NCBI GenBank assembly: GCA_905178155.1
Contig: CAJINV010000006.1
Span: 2,768,658-2,832,657 of the forward strand
Length of the DNA: 64,000 nucleotides
Reading direction: 5' to 3'
Origin: Amoebophrya sp. A120
Lineage: Eukaryota; Sar; Dinophyceae; Syndiniales; Amoebophryaceae
The position numbers and the translations under genes are program-made. Positions 30,925 to 41,941 of this stretch are shown in pieces; positions within the stretch are counted from its first letter, which is position 1, and each line of letters begins with the position of its first letter. The notes under the pieces were generated by a model. That model was not told where the DNA came from and did not search any database. It was given only the letters and a program-made list of their open reading frames with translations.

Positions 30925-32262
30925 ATGCTTGATGCAGAAGTACGAATGAAAGAATCTAAAGATAAATTAATAAGCGAGATGTCAATGTCATGGGTGTCGT
31001 GGACATTCTATTTATGTGCGCTAGTACCAAGAGCAGCAATCGAAAATCGACGACGGGCGGATCTAGCGCTGGTTACAGCACTTGTCGACGGAGCAAGCAC
31101 ACGCCTGCCACACTCTTCCGACCTGCGGGCGTGCGGAATAGTCCCGGACCGTTCCGAACTCGTCGACCCACAAGCGAAGGCACACTCTACGAAGACAGTG
31201 TCCATAGTCGCCCACACAGACGTAGGCACGACATTAGCCTGCGAAATGGAGAAAATGGGCAAAGGTATCCCGGTACTGGCGGCAAAGACCAACGGCGCGC
31301 ACCTCGAGACCGAGGAAAGAGAGGAAGAGCAGCGCTTTGCAGCCTACTGCAACAACGCGATAGTGCTTATGGATTCCATAGCGTCTTGGCCTCAAACGGC
31401 CAAGGTCTGCTTCCGGCTAGAAGACTACCGCAGGCTCTGGATCAAAACACGGGGCCCACTGCGCAGGGGTCTAGGGATTGTGCTCGCGCTGGTAGAAAGA
31501 ATCGAAGCGGTGCAAAAGCTCGGACACGTGGTAATAAAGCAGTGTAAGTACGACGCGGACGAAGACAGATCATGGGTGACTGCCACACCGCCCCCCGTGA
31601 TCTCTACCGGTCTGACGGTAGTGAATGTAGCTGACCACGACTGCTACGCTGACTGGCCCGCTTTTGACTATGGTGAAGATGCCTTCAAGTTCGAACCGGT
31701 ACAGCGTTGGCCGGAAATGAGCAGGCGCGAGCGCACGGAATTCCTCACAGCAGCATTGCTAGGCAACCAGGAGCAAGCGCAAAACCTGAGCGAGGCGGCC
31801 GCACACGGCGCACAGGCAAGCAGCGGCATACTAGCACGGGTGCAGGAAAAACAGGCCAAAGGGGAAGCTCAGCCATGGTGGGAAGAAAATGCCGATCAGA
31901 TAAAAAACAAATTCCACCCGCAAGGCTGGGACCACCTTGACGAGGACGCGCTCGCAAAGTCCCTTAGCAAGATGCTGGAGGTGGACGAACCACCTAGCGC
32001 GTCCAGCTCATCCTCCTCGAGCTCGGGGCCCCCAGGCACGAAAGGGACAAGGAAAAACCGCAAACGGGCGCGGAGCAACTCGGGGGACTGGGGTGAACTT
32101 CGAAGTCCGGAACCAGCGACGCCAGGAAACGACCCAGCACCCGAGCAGCAGGCGGCACAGGAAACGCAGGAGAGCCGGGAAGAGAGCCCCAAGATAGGGT
32201 CGCTTTTCCGCGACTCGCCGGGATCCAAGTTCAGACGAGGACCATGGAAGTCGCTTTTCTGA
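30925..32262 (+). CDS. Element-free ORF of unknown function
   Basis: An uninterrupted 445-codon frame, the only long coding-like stretch here without any introner. I recognise no family. The middle is charged (a Glu-rich EREEEQR stretch, WWEENADQIKNKFHPQGW), and the C terminus has an eight-Ser run, a basic KGTRKNRKRARS patch and a Glu/Gln-rich tail. It begins inside the decayed third repeat unit, so the true start could be a later Met (for example 30979). It could be a gag-like ORF of a mobile element inserted beside the 29032 element, a recent gene or a chance long frame in GC-rich DNA. Confidence 0.4.
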   Translation: MLDAEVRMKESKDKLISEMSMSWVSWTFYLCALVPRAAIENRRRADLALVTALVDGASTRLPHSSDLRACGIVPDRSELVDPQAKAHSTKTVSIVAHTDVGTTLACEMEKMGKGIPVLAAKTNGAHLETEEREEEQRFAAYCNNAIVLMDSIASWPQTAKVCFRLEDYRRLWIKTRGPLRRGLGIVLALVERIEAVQKLGHVVIKQCKYDADEDRSWVTATPPPVISTGLTVVNVADHDCYADWPAFDYGEDAFKFEPVQRWPEMSRRERTEFLTAALLGNQEQAQNLSEAAAHGAQASSGILARVQEKQAKGEAQPWWEENADQIKNKFHPQGWDHLDEDALAKSLSKMLEVDEPPSASSSSSSSSGPPGTKGTRKNRKRARSNSGDWGELRSPEPATPGNDPAPEQQAAQETQESREESPKIGSLFRDSPGSKFRRGPWKSLF

Positions 32263-33472
32263 GCAAGCAACTTGTTCTACTTCAAAAAGTAAACCTCTTC
32301 CAAAAAGCTACATCTTCAAAAAAGACACTACTTCTACCGCAAAACAGACACTACTTCTTCCACTTCATGAAACAGGGAAGCGATACTGTTTTACCAAGGA
32401 AAGCCAAAGAGCAAAAGAAAAACATAAGGCACCAGAAAGGGACCTACAAGCAGCCGGGCGCAGTTGTTCTGTTCGGCAAGAACGAGCGAAAAACCCAAAG
32501 GGCAAAGCCCAGGAGCGAAAACAAAAAATGCGTGTCAACGCACATGGCGCGCCCGTCCCTCCTACTCGTGTCAACTTTCCCCCTGGCGCAAGGTGGGACC
32601 TTGTCGCCAGGAGTTCTCCTTGTCTGCGCCGTCGCCAGTTCCTGCCGCGTGCTTACGGGTATCCCTGAGTGAGCGAATGGCCACAATTTGCATAATGCGC
32701 GGCTCCACGGCGTGGGGTTGTGCGTGGCAAAAAACGGACTACTTTACATGTGTTTTTGTATGGAGCACTCGTCCGCCCTTTTGCTTTAGCCGAAAAGGCG
32801 AATGGCAGCGATTTGAGGGCCGCTCGTTAGCTCTATGCGCTAGTACGCAAGTAGGCAAGTGAGTCGCGCTGTCTCCGGGGGGCGTTCCCTGGTCTCACTT
32901 TACAACCAAAAACTTAGCAGGGAAAGGATCCAAGTGCCGGATTGGGAGGTCAGTGCGTGCTTCTTCTGGCCAAGCTCGTCCAGAAGTAATCACTGACTGT
33001 GGGACGTCGTTCATGTATGTGCTGCGTCATGGTGCACGCAGTGGGTCCGGCGCTCGAGCTATAGTGACCGAGCCGTGGTGGAGCTTAAGTGCTCCCCGCG
33101 CCGGACCTAAAAAACAGGGCTTATTGCCTCGGCTCGGTCGCTGATCAGATCCGCCCTACGCTTATGCAGAATGCTACAGTGTGTGCGTTTTTGGTTCCCC
33201 CCTGAACGACGTGTGTGAGAGTGAGGCCCACACCCAAGTCCGAAAAAACCTAGCCTCATAACAGCCGCGCCCTTATGGTATAGATCAACTGTTCGTCATA
33301 GAGGATCGGCGTTCAGCTGCTCTCGGGCTGGAGGAGGGAGTAGCACGCAGCAGTCCGCTAAAGGGCACACTGCCAACATCATCATCAAGAGCACAAGGAT
33401 GAAGTACAGAACAAGGCTTAACGATGAAGTCGAACAGACATAATTATTTGAAACCTCGCACCCAGTGAGCAT
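32263..33472. other. GC-rich tract after the element-free ORF
   Basis: No convincing gene. The first third is A-rich with CTTCAAAAAG-type repeats, the rest GC-rich. It includes the interleaved inverted repeats listed separately. The end holds the uncertain 5' region of the next gene. Confidence 0.4.
33044..33139 (+). ncRNA. Possible pseudoknot-like structured RNA or DNA
   Basis: Two perfect 10-bp inverted repeats are interleaved: GGTCCGGCGC (33044-33053) with GCGCCGGACC (33098-33107), and GACCGAGCCG (33066-33075) with CGGCTCGGTC (33130-33139). Between them lies a small hairpin GGAGC TTAAGT GCTCC. The A-B-A'-B' order could fold as a pseudoknot or as two alternative stems. No known RNA family is recognised. 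Confidence 0.3.
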
Positions 33473-36450
33473 TTGCACTTGGACATTGGTAGGTGCATGC
33501 TGGCTCTTTTCTGCAGGATAGTGCCGAAGAGAGCAGAGAAGGCAGCCACGCGGGAACACTCCACCACAGCCACGTCGTCGCACGAGGAGGTGGAGGAGGA
33601 CGCGCGGCAGGCCCGGGAAGAGGAAAAGCGGGAGGCTGAGGAGAGGGCCAAGGATGCAGCCGATACGACCGCAAGTGGGCAACAAGGCACCGCGGAGTCC
33701 TACTTGCAGATGTTTTCGAAGCTGTTTCACAGACAGAATGCGAACGGGGATGATGATGATGATGACGATGACGATGACCAGGACGATGCCGACGCCGGTA
33801 TAATCTGACATTTCGTAGTACTAGTACAAGTCGTTCCAGCTGTAATAACTTCTCCGCACGGAAAAAATGAACTAGAGCGAGAAAGGGGCTTTTTGGTCTT
33901 TGAGGTTGAGCACCATAAGGGCAATTGTTAAAAACAAATTGGATGACCATCTTGATGATCTTCTGCACATTTTCCCAAATTTCTCTATCAAAAAACAGAT
34001 GACGATGTAGTTGATGACGACGAGGACGACGGCAAAGAACCTGTTCAGCCGGTGCACGTGGCCGACCTGGTCGGCTTTACGGACAAATCCTACGGTGCTG
34101 CGGGCTTTCGCGAGAATTTCTTCGAGGAGTTCAATGTTACTGTAAGACCCGATGAACCTGTTCCCAAAGACAAGGCGTTGGCCGTCTGGACCGCGCTTGA
34201 GGCCGGTCTGGAGGCAGACGGCGTCGATGTTCCGGAGGAGGGGCAGGATGGGAAAGACTGGCCAAACAACCTGTACCAAGTCTACCTCAATTACACGTCG
34301 TTGGTGCCGGCTTCCTCTTATGCACTGCAAAAGTATCGTACTCGTAGTAATCGCTATCGTGCATGACAAATATCCCTTTTTAGGTAGATTAGCATTACAA
34401 GTTTCATTTTTCTTCTTGAAAAAATTTGTGATGCAGTTTATACTAGTACGATGGATGCTTTTGCAATGCATTCCTCTGACAACGACAAGACGTGGCGGGA
34501 AACGGTGGCGAAAGGGAAATCTTATGAAATGCAAAAGTGTCTGGGTCTGGAAGAATGCAAGTTTGTCATGCTTGTCTGGCATGACTCTTAAATCTGTCAT
34601 GCACATCACCAAAGAGCCCCACACCACTTTGCTGTCATGCAGAGACGTAGTTTGTCATGCAGAATAGGCAACACCTAGAAGCTCAGAAACTTGTCATGCT
34701 GAGCCAGCAATTGTGGCCTCCTCATGATACGCCACACAGCATCACAAGTTTCCAGACCCAGACATTTTTACATTTGATAAATCTGCAATCAAGACGATGG
34801 GAAAACTGGTGTGCGCAGCGGGAGCGGATGAACCGGAGAAATTGACCGAGGACATGAAGCTGTTCTGTAGCAGCGGATCGTGGCGTCACCCAGCAACAAC
34901 CTCTGCTCCGGTGCGAGACCTCCGGCCGGTTGACGGGTGGGAGCTAAATGAAATTCAGAAGAACGACAATAAAGAGGACCAGGCCGGGAATGACAACCAA
35001 GAGGACCAGACCTCCCACGAGATGAACAAGGCGGAGTATGTGAAAAATGTGGAAAAGGGCGATGTGTCTTTCCTTGGAGTACAGGCCAAGTTCGGCAGGG
35101 ACGAGGATGACGACGATGATAACGCCGATGGTGATCGCAATTTCAACGATGATGAAGGTGGCGAGAAACGTTTCGTGCCGGCAGAGTCTGTATCAAATGC
35201 AAATATGTATGGGTCTGGAACAAGGTTGCAACTTGTGATGCTGTGTTTGGATTCTAAAAAGATTTGGTTTGCATGACCAACAAGAGGCGTCCTGTTTGTG
35301 CTACGCGGGGAGGGCATTTGTCATGCCGAATAGGCATCAGGAAGCCTTCTAAAAATCTGTGGTGCTAAGTCATGCATGACAGGCATCGCGGGTCATGCGA
35401 AACATGCAGGACAAACCGTGCACTCTTCCAGACCCAGACATTTTTGCAATCCATAGTCTCGTCGTCCTGAGAACTCGACTAGCACTACTACGACGACCAC
35501 CACCAGTTCTACGACCATCACCCGTATCGAGTTTTCTGGTTGTTTTTTTTTTCTGAATCTATAGCATGATCATCAGAGCCTGTTTGCAATAGATCACGCC
35601 TCAAGAATCGTCGATAAGTTGGGAGTCTTGGCCAAATAAGTACGTGCTGCTACATCTTCAAAACAGGTCACCTCTGGTTCCAGTGCACGGACCAAATCCG
35701 GATCTACCTGGATCTATCCACTGCAAATAGATACCGTTGGATGTTGTCTGGAAGGCGAAGGATGCGAACTTGTGATGCGCATTTTGCAGCATAAAAAAAG
35801 GTGTCATGAATAGAATGGAAACCAAAAAGTTGCAGTGCGCATTGACATTATTGGCCACCCGCTCGCCAGCAATGTGAAAGAGGGGCTTTGTCATGTGCCG
35901 GATTACACATGAAGACGAGACCTTCTCAGGACCTGTGATCATCATGCTGGGGCGTGCATGGTTGACCTCCTGGATGGTCATGCCAAAGCTGCATCACAAG
36001 CCTTTGCATCCTTCCAGATCTAGGTCGATGTTTGCAGTTGATACCACCAAGGAGCGACCAGCAGTACGACTACCAGCACAACCACGACTATGCTGTGGAA
36101 AAGCGTCGTCCCGATAGTTAAGAATAAAGATGGGGACTTTGCATGCTACACAAACCGACCAGCTTTTGGCTGTCGCGCATGACAAGCTCGTGCTCGCAGT
36201 GCAATCGTGTGTACGTATCTAGTGCACCACCAGGTGCATCACAATTCGATCGTCTTGCCCTGATTGTAGCGTGGCAAACTGCCAGACAGCATTAAGAAAT
36301 GCTTCTCTTGGGCGGGCTGCGCATGGGAAACATTCGAGGCTTGTAGATTTTTAGCATCACAACTTTTGTTGGATAGGGACGCTTTTACACTGGATACCAA
36401 CTAGCACGACAACCGAGGAAAAGCCGGTCGAGGAGCCCGAGGACGACTGA
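33473..36450 (+). CDS. Acidic, Thr-rich protein of unknown function
   Basis: 436 residues as modelled; exons 33473-33797, 33999-34318, 34478-34522, 34785-35190, 35461-35538, 35667-35714, 36049-36088, 36402-36450 (sum 1311, stop 36448-36450). No family recognised. An N-terminal Glu/Ala/Arg helix-forming stretch leads into an Asp-rich run, then a folded-looking middle (VADLVGFTDKSYGAAGFREN, SGSWRHPATTSAPVRDLRP) with two more acidic tracts, and a poly-Thr/Ser region before a short acidic tail. The start is uncertain: TTTCTGCAG just before 33515 could be a 3' splice site, in which case the first ~14 residues are wrong. Five introner elements and two GT-AG introns interrupt it. Confidence 0.6.
33798..33998 (+). 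other. Canonical GT-AG intron (acidic protein)
   Basis: 201 bp, GACGCCG|GTATAATC to AAAACAG|ATGACG. Joins an Asp run to Asp-Asp-Val-Val in frame. Confidence 0.75.
34319..34472. mobile_element. Introner element, family D (acidic protein)
   Basis: 154 bp, TATGCACTGCAAAAGTATCG to TTTTGCAATGCATT, perfect duplication CCTCT; the last base differs from the usual A. Confidence 0.9.
34523..34779. mobile_element. Introner element, family A (acidic protein)
   Basis: 257 bp, TATGAAATGCAAAAGTGTCT to TTTTACATTTGATA, perfect duplication AATCT. Closely related inside to 16510. Confidence 0.93.
35191..35455. mobile_element. Introner element, family A (acidic protein)
   Basis: 265 bp, TATCAAATGCAAATATGTAT to TTTTTGCAATCCATA, duplication GTCTG/GTCTC. 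Interior like 40775 and 60820. Confidence 0.9.
35539..35666 (+). other. Canonical GT-AG intron (acidic protein)
   Basis: 128 bp, TTTTCTG|GTTGTTTTT to CAAAACAG|GTCACC. Joins Glu-Phe-Ser-Gly to His-Leu-Trp-Phe. Confidence 0.8.
35715..36043. mobile_element. Introner element, diverged family A (acidic protein)
   Basis: 329 bp, TATCCACTGCAAATAGATAC to GTTTGCAGTTGATA. Flanking GGATC/CCACC hardly match, but the family ends and reading frame (Tyr-Leu-Asp-Gln-Gly-Ala) support the borders. Confidence 0.72.
36089..36396. mobile_element. Introner element, family C (acidic protein)
   Basis: 308 bp, TATGCTGTGGAAAAGCGTCG to GCTTTTACACTGGATA, duplication ACGAC/CCAAC (3 of 5). It splits a Thr-rich run. Confidence 0.8.
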
Positions 36451-37442
36451 GGGGGACTATCAAGACAGCGACGCTTCTTGGACGGACGAGGTGACTGTTT
36501 GATTGCATGAGGACAATTTTTCTGCACCACAGATTTTTTACTGCAACACATACACAACTGGATTTTGTTCATTTTTTTACTTGATCTATTTTGATTTTAC
36601 ATTGCAATATACATTTGCTCTACTGTTTGACGCTACTTTTTCATGTTAACATTTGGATTTGAAATTCCAGTTCTCAATTGCAAGGTCATTCATTTATTTC
36701 ACTTTTGAATTTCTCTTTCTTGTGACATTAAGTATAACTTGTTGTATTCTTTCACGTTGTATGATCATGATCATCCAGGCCGTCGTCGAGGAGCCTATCA
36801 ATTCTACGCAAAAAAATTCCTGTACAAAGATGAAAGTTGACGTAAAATAAGTTCATTGGATGAGGAGACCTCCGTGTGACTGCTTGTAAATGTTTTTGGG
36901 AAAAAATAGATGATACTGTACACACATTCATAAGTTTTGCTGGAAAGAAAGAATAAGAGCCCAACGCTAGTACTCAAAGTTGCTTGGGAAAAAGACGAGC
37001 CGTCGGCAACAGCAGCTGCAGATTTTGGTGTCCGTTTTCTTCAGATGTGATCGCGTGTTTCATCAGGAACAAAAGCGCAACCGATGTTTGCAGTGGTTGA
37101 AGAAGGTCTTCCAGCGGTGCAGATACAGTTATACTCAGCATGCTCAGGAGGCCGCAAATTAGTAAACAAAGACAAGAACTCGTTTTCCTCTCGCCGTGGC
37201 TCTGAAACAAGACAATCTGCTTGTGTTGACAGGAGGATGACGGCTTTCAACAAGATCTTTTACGAACATCAATTATGTCGTGAATGCGCATAATCTATTC
37301 CAAAATAGTACCTGTGTCAGAGGTCGCTTATACGCCTGTGTGTCTTGACGCAGGTCGCGTTTAAGATTTCTTGCACTCATTGCCATTTTTAGAGACGAAC
37401 CTGATTTGATTCTTTCACCCAAGAGCAGAGAAAAAAGCGAAA
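36451..37442. other. AT-rich intergenic spacer
   Basis: Contrasts with GC-rich spacers elsewhere. T-rich segments lie at 36560-36760. No gene or element seen. Confidence 0.5.
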
Positions 37443-38353
37443 ATGTCCCCCTCTCCCTCGAATAAACGCGAGGACGCAGCGTCTTCTGTAAATCTGACGA
37501 AGGTCACCTCGAAACTGCAAGTTGAAGGTGAGAAAACGTCTTCTATCGAGGTGCACAGTCTTCCCTTCCACATTGAATACGACGGTCCTGCACCCGTGTC
37601 CGCGTACTTTATTCAGGAGAAGGATAAAGAAGTGGGTAGTTGTACTAGTGCAGCGCCTGCCACTGGAGCTGCTTCAGATGGCAAATCTTCAAAAAACCCG
37701 AAGAAAATCGCCTCGTTCCGTGGCCGGGAACTGAAAGGGGAGGAGTTTTCTTTTTCGGGAGGTGCAGCAAACACGAAAAACGATAAAGCATCTTCTCCCG
37801 GCGCACAATATCACAAGGAAAAATCCCCCCTCCCCATATCAAAAGGAAGTTTCTGATGCTGGATTTGCGTATACAAATCAGGTCTGTCTTGCAGTAGAGG
37901 AAAGCAGGCTCCTGCCAAGCCTGAGTAGAGAGCTTGTGGCCTAGGCGCTTAGCATGAGACACGTCTACGCTGTAGGCCCAACAGCATCACAAACCGCCTG
38001 CATAATGCGGCAGAGCCTGTGGAGTTGTCTTCTTGCAAGACAGACGTGATTTGTGGTCTCAAATCAGCAAGACAAATTTTCGCAAACATACCTTTTCGAT
38101 ATGGGGAGGGGGGATTTTTCCCCTCAATACACAAGTGCAAGAACTTCCAGGATCTTCCACGAACAACACAAGCGCAGCTGCTTTTGTCATGCGGAAAATG
38201 AAAAACGAGGACACCGAGGAGCTGGAGTGGCGGTTGAGTGACCGCGTGTCGGACATAACCGTCTGGAATGCGGGGCGAGAAATTTCGGAGGCAGATGAGT
38301 TTCCGCAGTTGATGCAATGGATGAACATTATTGCGCCGGCACTGCACACCTAA
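37443..38353 (+). CDS. Ribonuclease H2 subunit C (RNASEH2C-like)
   Basis: 194 residues, exons 37443-37808 and 38135-38353 (sum 585). Predicted non-catalytic subunit of the nuclear RNase H2 complex, which removes ribonucleotides and RNA from DNA. The diagnostic stretches are LPFHIEYDGPAPVSAYF (compare the family's LP...DGPAPV), SFRGRELKGEEFSF (family FRGR.L.G), and a C-terminal ITVWNAG...W segment matching the family's F.LW pattern near the end. Length fits the family (human about 164 residues) with an extra Ser/Thr-rich linker. One family B element cuts it in the linker. Identification rests on motif recall, not alignment. Confidence 0.75.
37809..38129. mobile_element. Introner element, family B (RNase H2 subunit C)
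   Basis: 321 bp, TATCACAAGGAAAAATCCCC to GATTTTTCCCCTCAATA, perfect duplication CACAA. Confidence 0.94.
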
Positions 38354-38972
38354 CGATCACCTAAACAGTCTTTTTTCCGGGTCCTCGAGAATGGTGATTC
38401 TATGGACGAGTACGCGCTGCGCTATGGATATGGTGCAGCTATCTATCTTTTAGGAACACGCCTCGTCAGAACTGCGAGGTGGACCACTCGAGCGATGGTA
38501 CACGACGAGGTAATTATTACCTGAAGACCACACCAGACAACTGTAGTAGGTACATAGGTGCTGTGTGCTGAAAGAGCTTCGTCCATAAAAAAGATCTTGA
38601 GGCACGTACAACTGCAACAACAGACAAATATCGAAGTCGATGTTCTTGTTCCCTTCGGCACTTTGATCACTATCGTTGGGTTTCGATCGAAAGGGTAGAG
38701 AGGTAAAACGAGAACAGCTGGACCCTGGATGCACTAAGTAGAGACTGCGGACGCACCACGACCAGAAAGCCCCCCGTAGATGAGCTGTCGTTTGCGTGCG
38801 CTGTCGTGGCAAAACATGTGTATGCTTCTTACATGAATTCGGGTGAGTGAGACTACTTAGAGGGGACAAAGGAGTGGTCGAAAAATCCGCTTTCACGTTG
38901 ACCAGGTTTGGGCATTAAAATGGATGAGTCTGAAGATTCCAAGAATTGTTCTATCTTTGACAAGAAACGGTC
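38354..38972. other. Intergenic spacer
   Basis: No supported gene, element or repeat. Antisense open frames here are short and without motif. Confidence 0.5.
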
Positions 38973-41111
38973 GTGAAACAAAAAATCATGTCGGCATCGT
39001 CAACACACCAGACACAAGCGATGGCGGGCGAAGGGCAACGGTTTAGAAGGGCAGATGAAAGCGGTGTTCGGGAATTAGCCGCACCTCCTGCCCCTGCGTT
39101 GAAGCGAAGCAGGGCCGCAATTTCGAAGAAACATCTGAAAACCTTCAGACCACTCGTCAATCCCCCGTCTACATCATCCAGAATTGCAAGCGCCACCATT
39201 TGCCGTATGTTGTTAACACCACCTTTCGCAATTAAACGACGGAAAAAGCTTCTTCTCACCCTCCCCCTCTGTGCGAGTTTGATCCGGTCAGCCGGCCGGA
39301 TTCCGCACAAGGACTACGAATACGGGCAGCAGCAACGGGCGGTGAAGACCACGGTCGTAGGGACGAGTGCTAGTTCTAGTGCTAGTGCTATTTCCACTTC
39401 CGCTGGCGCAAATCAAGGACACCAGCAACAAAACACTCCGCCGCAATTTGTAACCGCCAAGGCCACGTCGGTCGTTCCTCCCCGCCCGCTGAAGAGGTCC
39501 AACCTCGACCGCATCGCGATCAATCCGTCGGCTGGACTGATGTCCAGCAGTAATTATCGGGCGTCCTCTCCGTCTGGGTCGCAGTTCACTCTGGATGAGT
39601 TTGAATTGGAAAACTGGGAAGACGAGTTGCGGGAAGAGGTTTCTTTCCTAGAAAAGCTGAAACTGAACAAAGCCGACGACAAATGGAAGTGCACCAGTAC
39701 CAACGACGCCTTCATCAAGAGCAGCGAGAAGCGGAATTTTGGCGGGAACTACGCCCACAAGGGGGAGGCGACGGAAACGAGTAAAAAGGGGATTTTTCAA
39801 ACCGCGGCCAGCTACGCGGGAAAAGTCGCGGGGGCGGCAGGGACGTTTCAGGTATTTTTTACTTGAATTTTGTAACATGCGTGGTATGCATAGCTACACG
39901 GTGAACTTTTTTGTCATGCGTGGTCTGGTATTGGTATTCCTGATCCGACTGAGTATCGGGTGCAGCTAGTAGTTTCTTTCACACATTTTAGAAGGCGATC
40001 TTCAGTTGTGATGCTGATGCCAATTGAACAATTATCCGCAAATTAGGTCGTCTTCGCTGCTATCCGGCAAGCGGTCGGATCGATCTTGTCGCACGCGGCG
40101 GCGTATGCATTGCAAATACGTCTGGATCTGGATTTGTGTTGCGGGATCTGAAGGACAAGAAGATCTGTAATGCATGAGTACTTACGTCGCCTGGGCATTT
40201 TTTTTGTCATTCTGGAAGCCATTTTCGTTTGTCATGCATTCTACGAATGAACCCGCAATAAAAGCGTCGGAAAACTTATGATGCTGTTATGTGGTACAAG
40301 CGGCTAGTACTCTGCGGTGCGAGGATCAGCAACAGAAATTTCCAGACCCCGAGAAATTTGCTCTGCATACGGCAGCGCAGGTCCCGGTACCGATGAACTT
40401 GTGGAAGACGTTGTTTATCTTCTACCGCGAAATGGGCGAGGACGATTGGATATGAAATGCAAATATCGATATCCCAGGATGTCTGGAAACTTGTGTTGCT
40501 GACACATGTATTGCAGACTGGCCGCTTGTACGACTTAACAGCATGAGAAACTTTCCCGCGCAGCATTTCTTGAGGATTTCATGCGTTTTTAGCATGACAA
40601 ACTACGTCTACGACTACCACATCCAGCACGAGAAATCAACAGTCAGTCGACCTTCAATCGCATTCCTGCATTACAGATTTCTGTTGTCCTTGAGGTTCCG
40701 CATCACAAATCCGGACAACATTCAGGGACATTTGCAATGCATACTGGATGTACATGCCGCGGATTGGGTTTGCATATGGATTGCAAAAGTGTCTGGGTCT
40801 GGAAGATTGCAACTTGTAATGCTATCTTTGGATTCCAAAAAAATCTTTGTCTTGCATGACCTGCAACAGGACTCCAGGTTGTGTTACGCGGAGAGGGCAT
40901 TTCTGATGCGGAATAGGCATTAGGAATCCCTCTACCGAAAATCTGTGTTGCTAGATTATGCATTAGAGGCATCAATCAACATACAAAATATGCATGACAA
41001 GTCTGCATTCTCTCAGACCCAGACATTTTTGCATTTGATATTGCAGCGTTAGATACGACGGTGAACCGGATCAATCGGTACTATCACACGTCCGAGACGA
41101 TCTTCGGGTAG
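38973..41111 (+). CDS. Hypothetical protein
   Basis: 367 residues, exons 38973-39851, 40047-40103, 40375-40450, 40749-40774, 41046-41111 (sum 1104, stop 41109-41111). No family recognised. The N-terminal half is basic and Ser/Ala/Gln-rich (low complexity), then an acidic helical patch (FELENWEDELREEVSFLEKL), then an Ala-rich and mildly hydrophobic segment (VFAAIRQAVGSILSHAAAA) that could be a membrane or amphipathic helix, and a compact C terminus with aromatic residues. The start at 38973 is the first Met; 38988 or 39021 are alternatives. Three family A elements and a GT-AG intron crowd the 3' third. Confidence 0.6.
39852..40046 (+). other. Canonical GT-AG intron (hypothetical protein)
   Basis: 195 bp, TTTCAG|GTATTTTTT to CAAATTAG|GTCGTC. 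Joins Thr-Phe-Gln to Val-Val-Phe-Ala. Confidence 0.8.
40104..40369. mobile_element. Introner element, family A (hypothetical protein)
   Basis: 266 bp, TATGCATTGCAAATACGTCT to AAATTTGCTCTGCATA, duplication CGGCG/CGGCA. Confidence 0.88.
40451..40743. mobile_element. Introner element, diverged family A (hypothetical protein)
   Basis: 293 bp, TATGAAATGCAAATATCG to CATTTGCAATGCATA, duplication TTGGA/CTGGA. Removal gives Asp-Asp-Trp-Met-Tyr-Met. Confidence 0.87.
40775..41040. mobile_element. Introner element, family A (hypothetical protein)
   Basis: 266 bp, TATGGATTGCAAAAGTGTCT to TTTTTGCATTTGATA, perfect duplication TTGCA. Only 26 coding bases separate it from the previous copy. Confidence 0.93.
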
Positions 41112-41941
41112 CAAGGATAGAAGGGAAGAAAAGCAGCTTCCTGCTGTACATGCTGCTGGGTTCTTTTGCTACTGCTTGGCGACGTGTACTATCACAGACT
41201 GGCAGGAGAACCATTCTATCGTCGACCGCTCCTGTCGTTCGCACTGTAAACACATCATATGAGATGGAGATCTGCTTCTAGTAGTCCAAGAAACAATGTG
41301 ATGGGAACAGAATTATGATCAGCGGGGAAGATGATGAGGATGAGGATGGCCACGTAAAGGGCCGGCCTGGGCAGAGGCGGTGTTCTGAATAAAGTACAAC
41401 TGCAATGAATTGCTGTATTTCATAATTCGAGGCACAACAACTGCTTCTGCTACAGCCTGTCGACGCTCTTCGTGATTGATACAATTTTTGATTATCAGCC
41501 AGTTTCGGTATCGGTTACCAGATCATCGCTCGTGTAGACTGCATGGGTTTATTTCGTACTTGGAATTATATGATTCATTTCGCTTTCGGTCGCAGCACCA
41601 GTCTGTCCATTTTAACCGTCGGGTTTTCCTCCTCGTAGCCGTGTGCTAGGTAGCCCGTATAATGTTGGTTTTGGATCTCTTGTTCCTACGCAACCAAAAA
41701 TCGAATGTGTATGCGCAATGTCGTTGGTCAAAAAATTGCGTAACTTTCATGCGTTTCGAAGATATCCATGCAGCTCTAAAACGGATTGTTAGAGTGCTGT
41801 GATTGTTTTATCAAACCAAGTTCGTTTTTTGGATTCAATATGTTCGCTGGTGGTTCGTTTGAGTAAATAAATCGCTTTGCGCTGTCCTCGAAAACCCAGA
41901 GGACCTCCAGTGCTGGAAGTATAGATGAAGTAAAGCAAGAA
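41112..41941. other. Intergenic spacer
   Basis: No supported gene or element. Contains 3' flank of the hypothetical gene and the AT-rich 5' flank of the protease gene. Confidence 0.5.
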
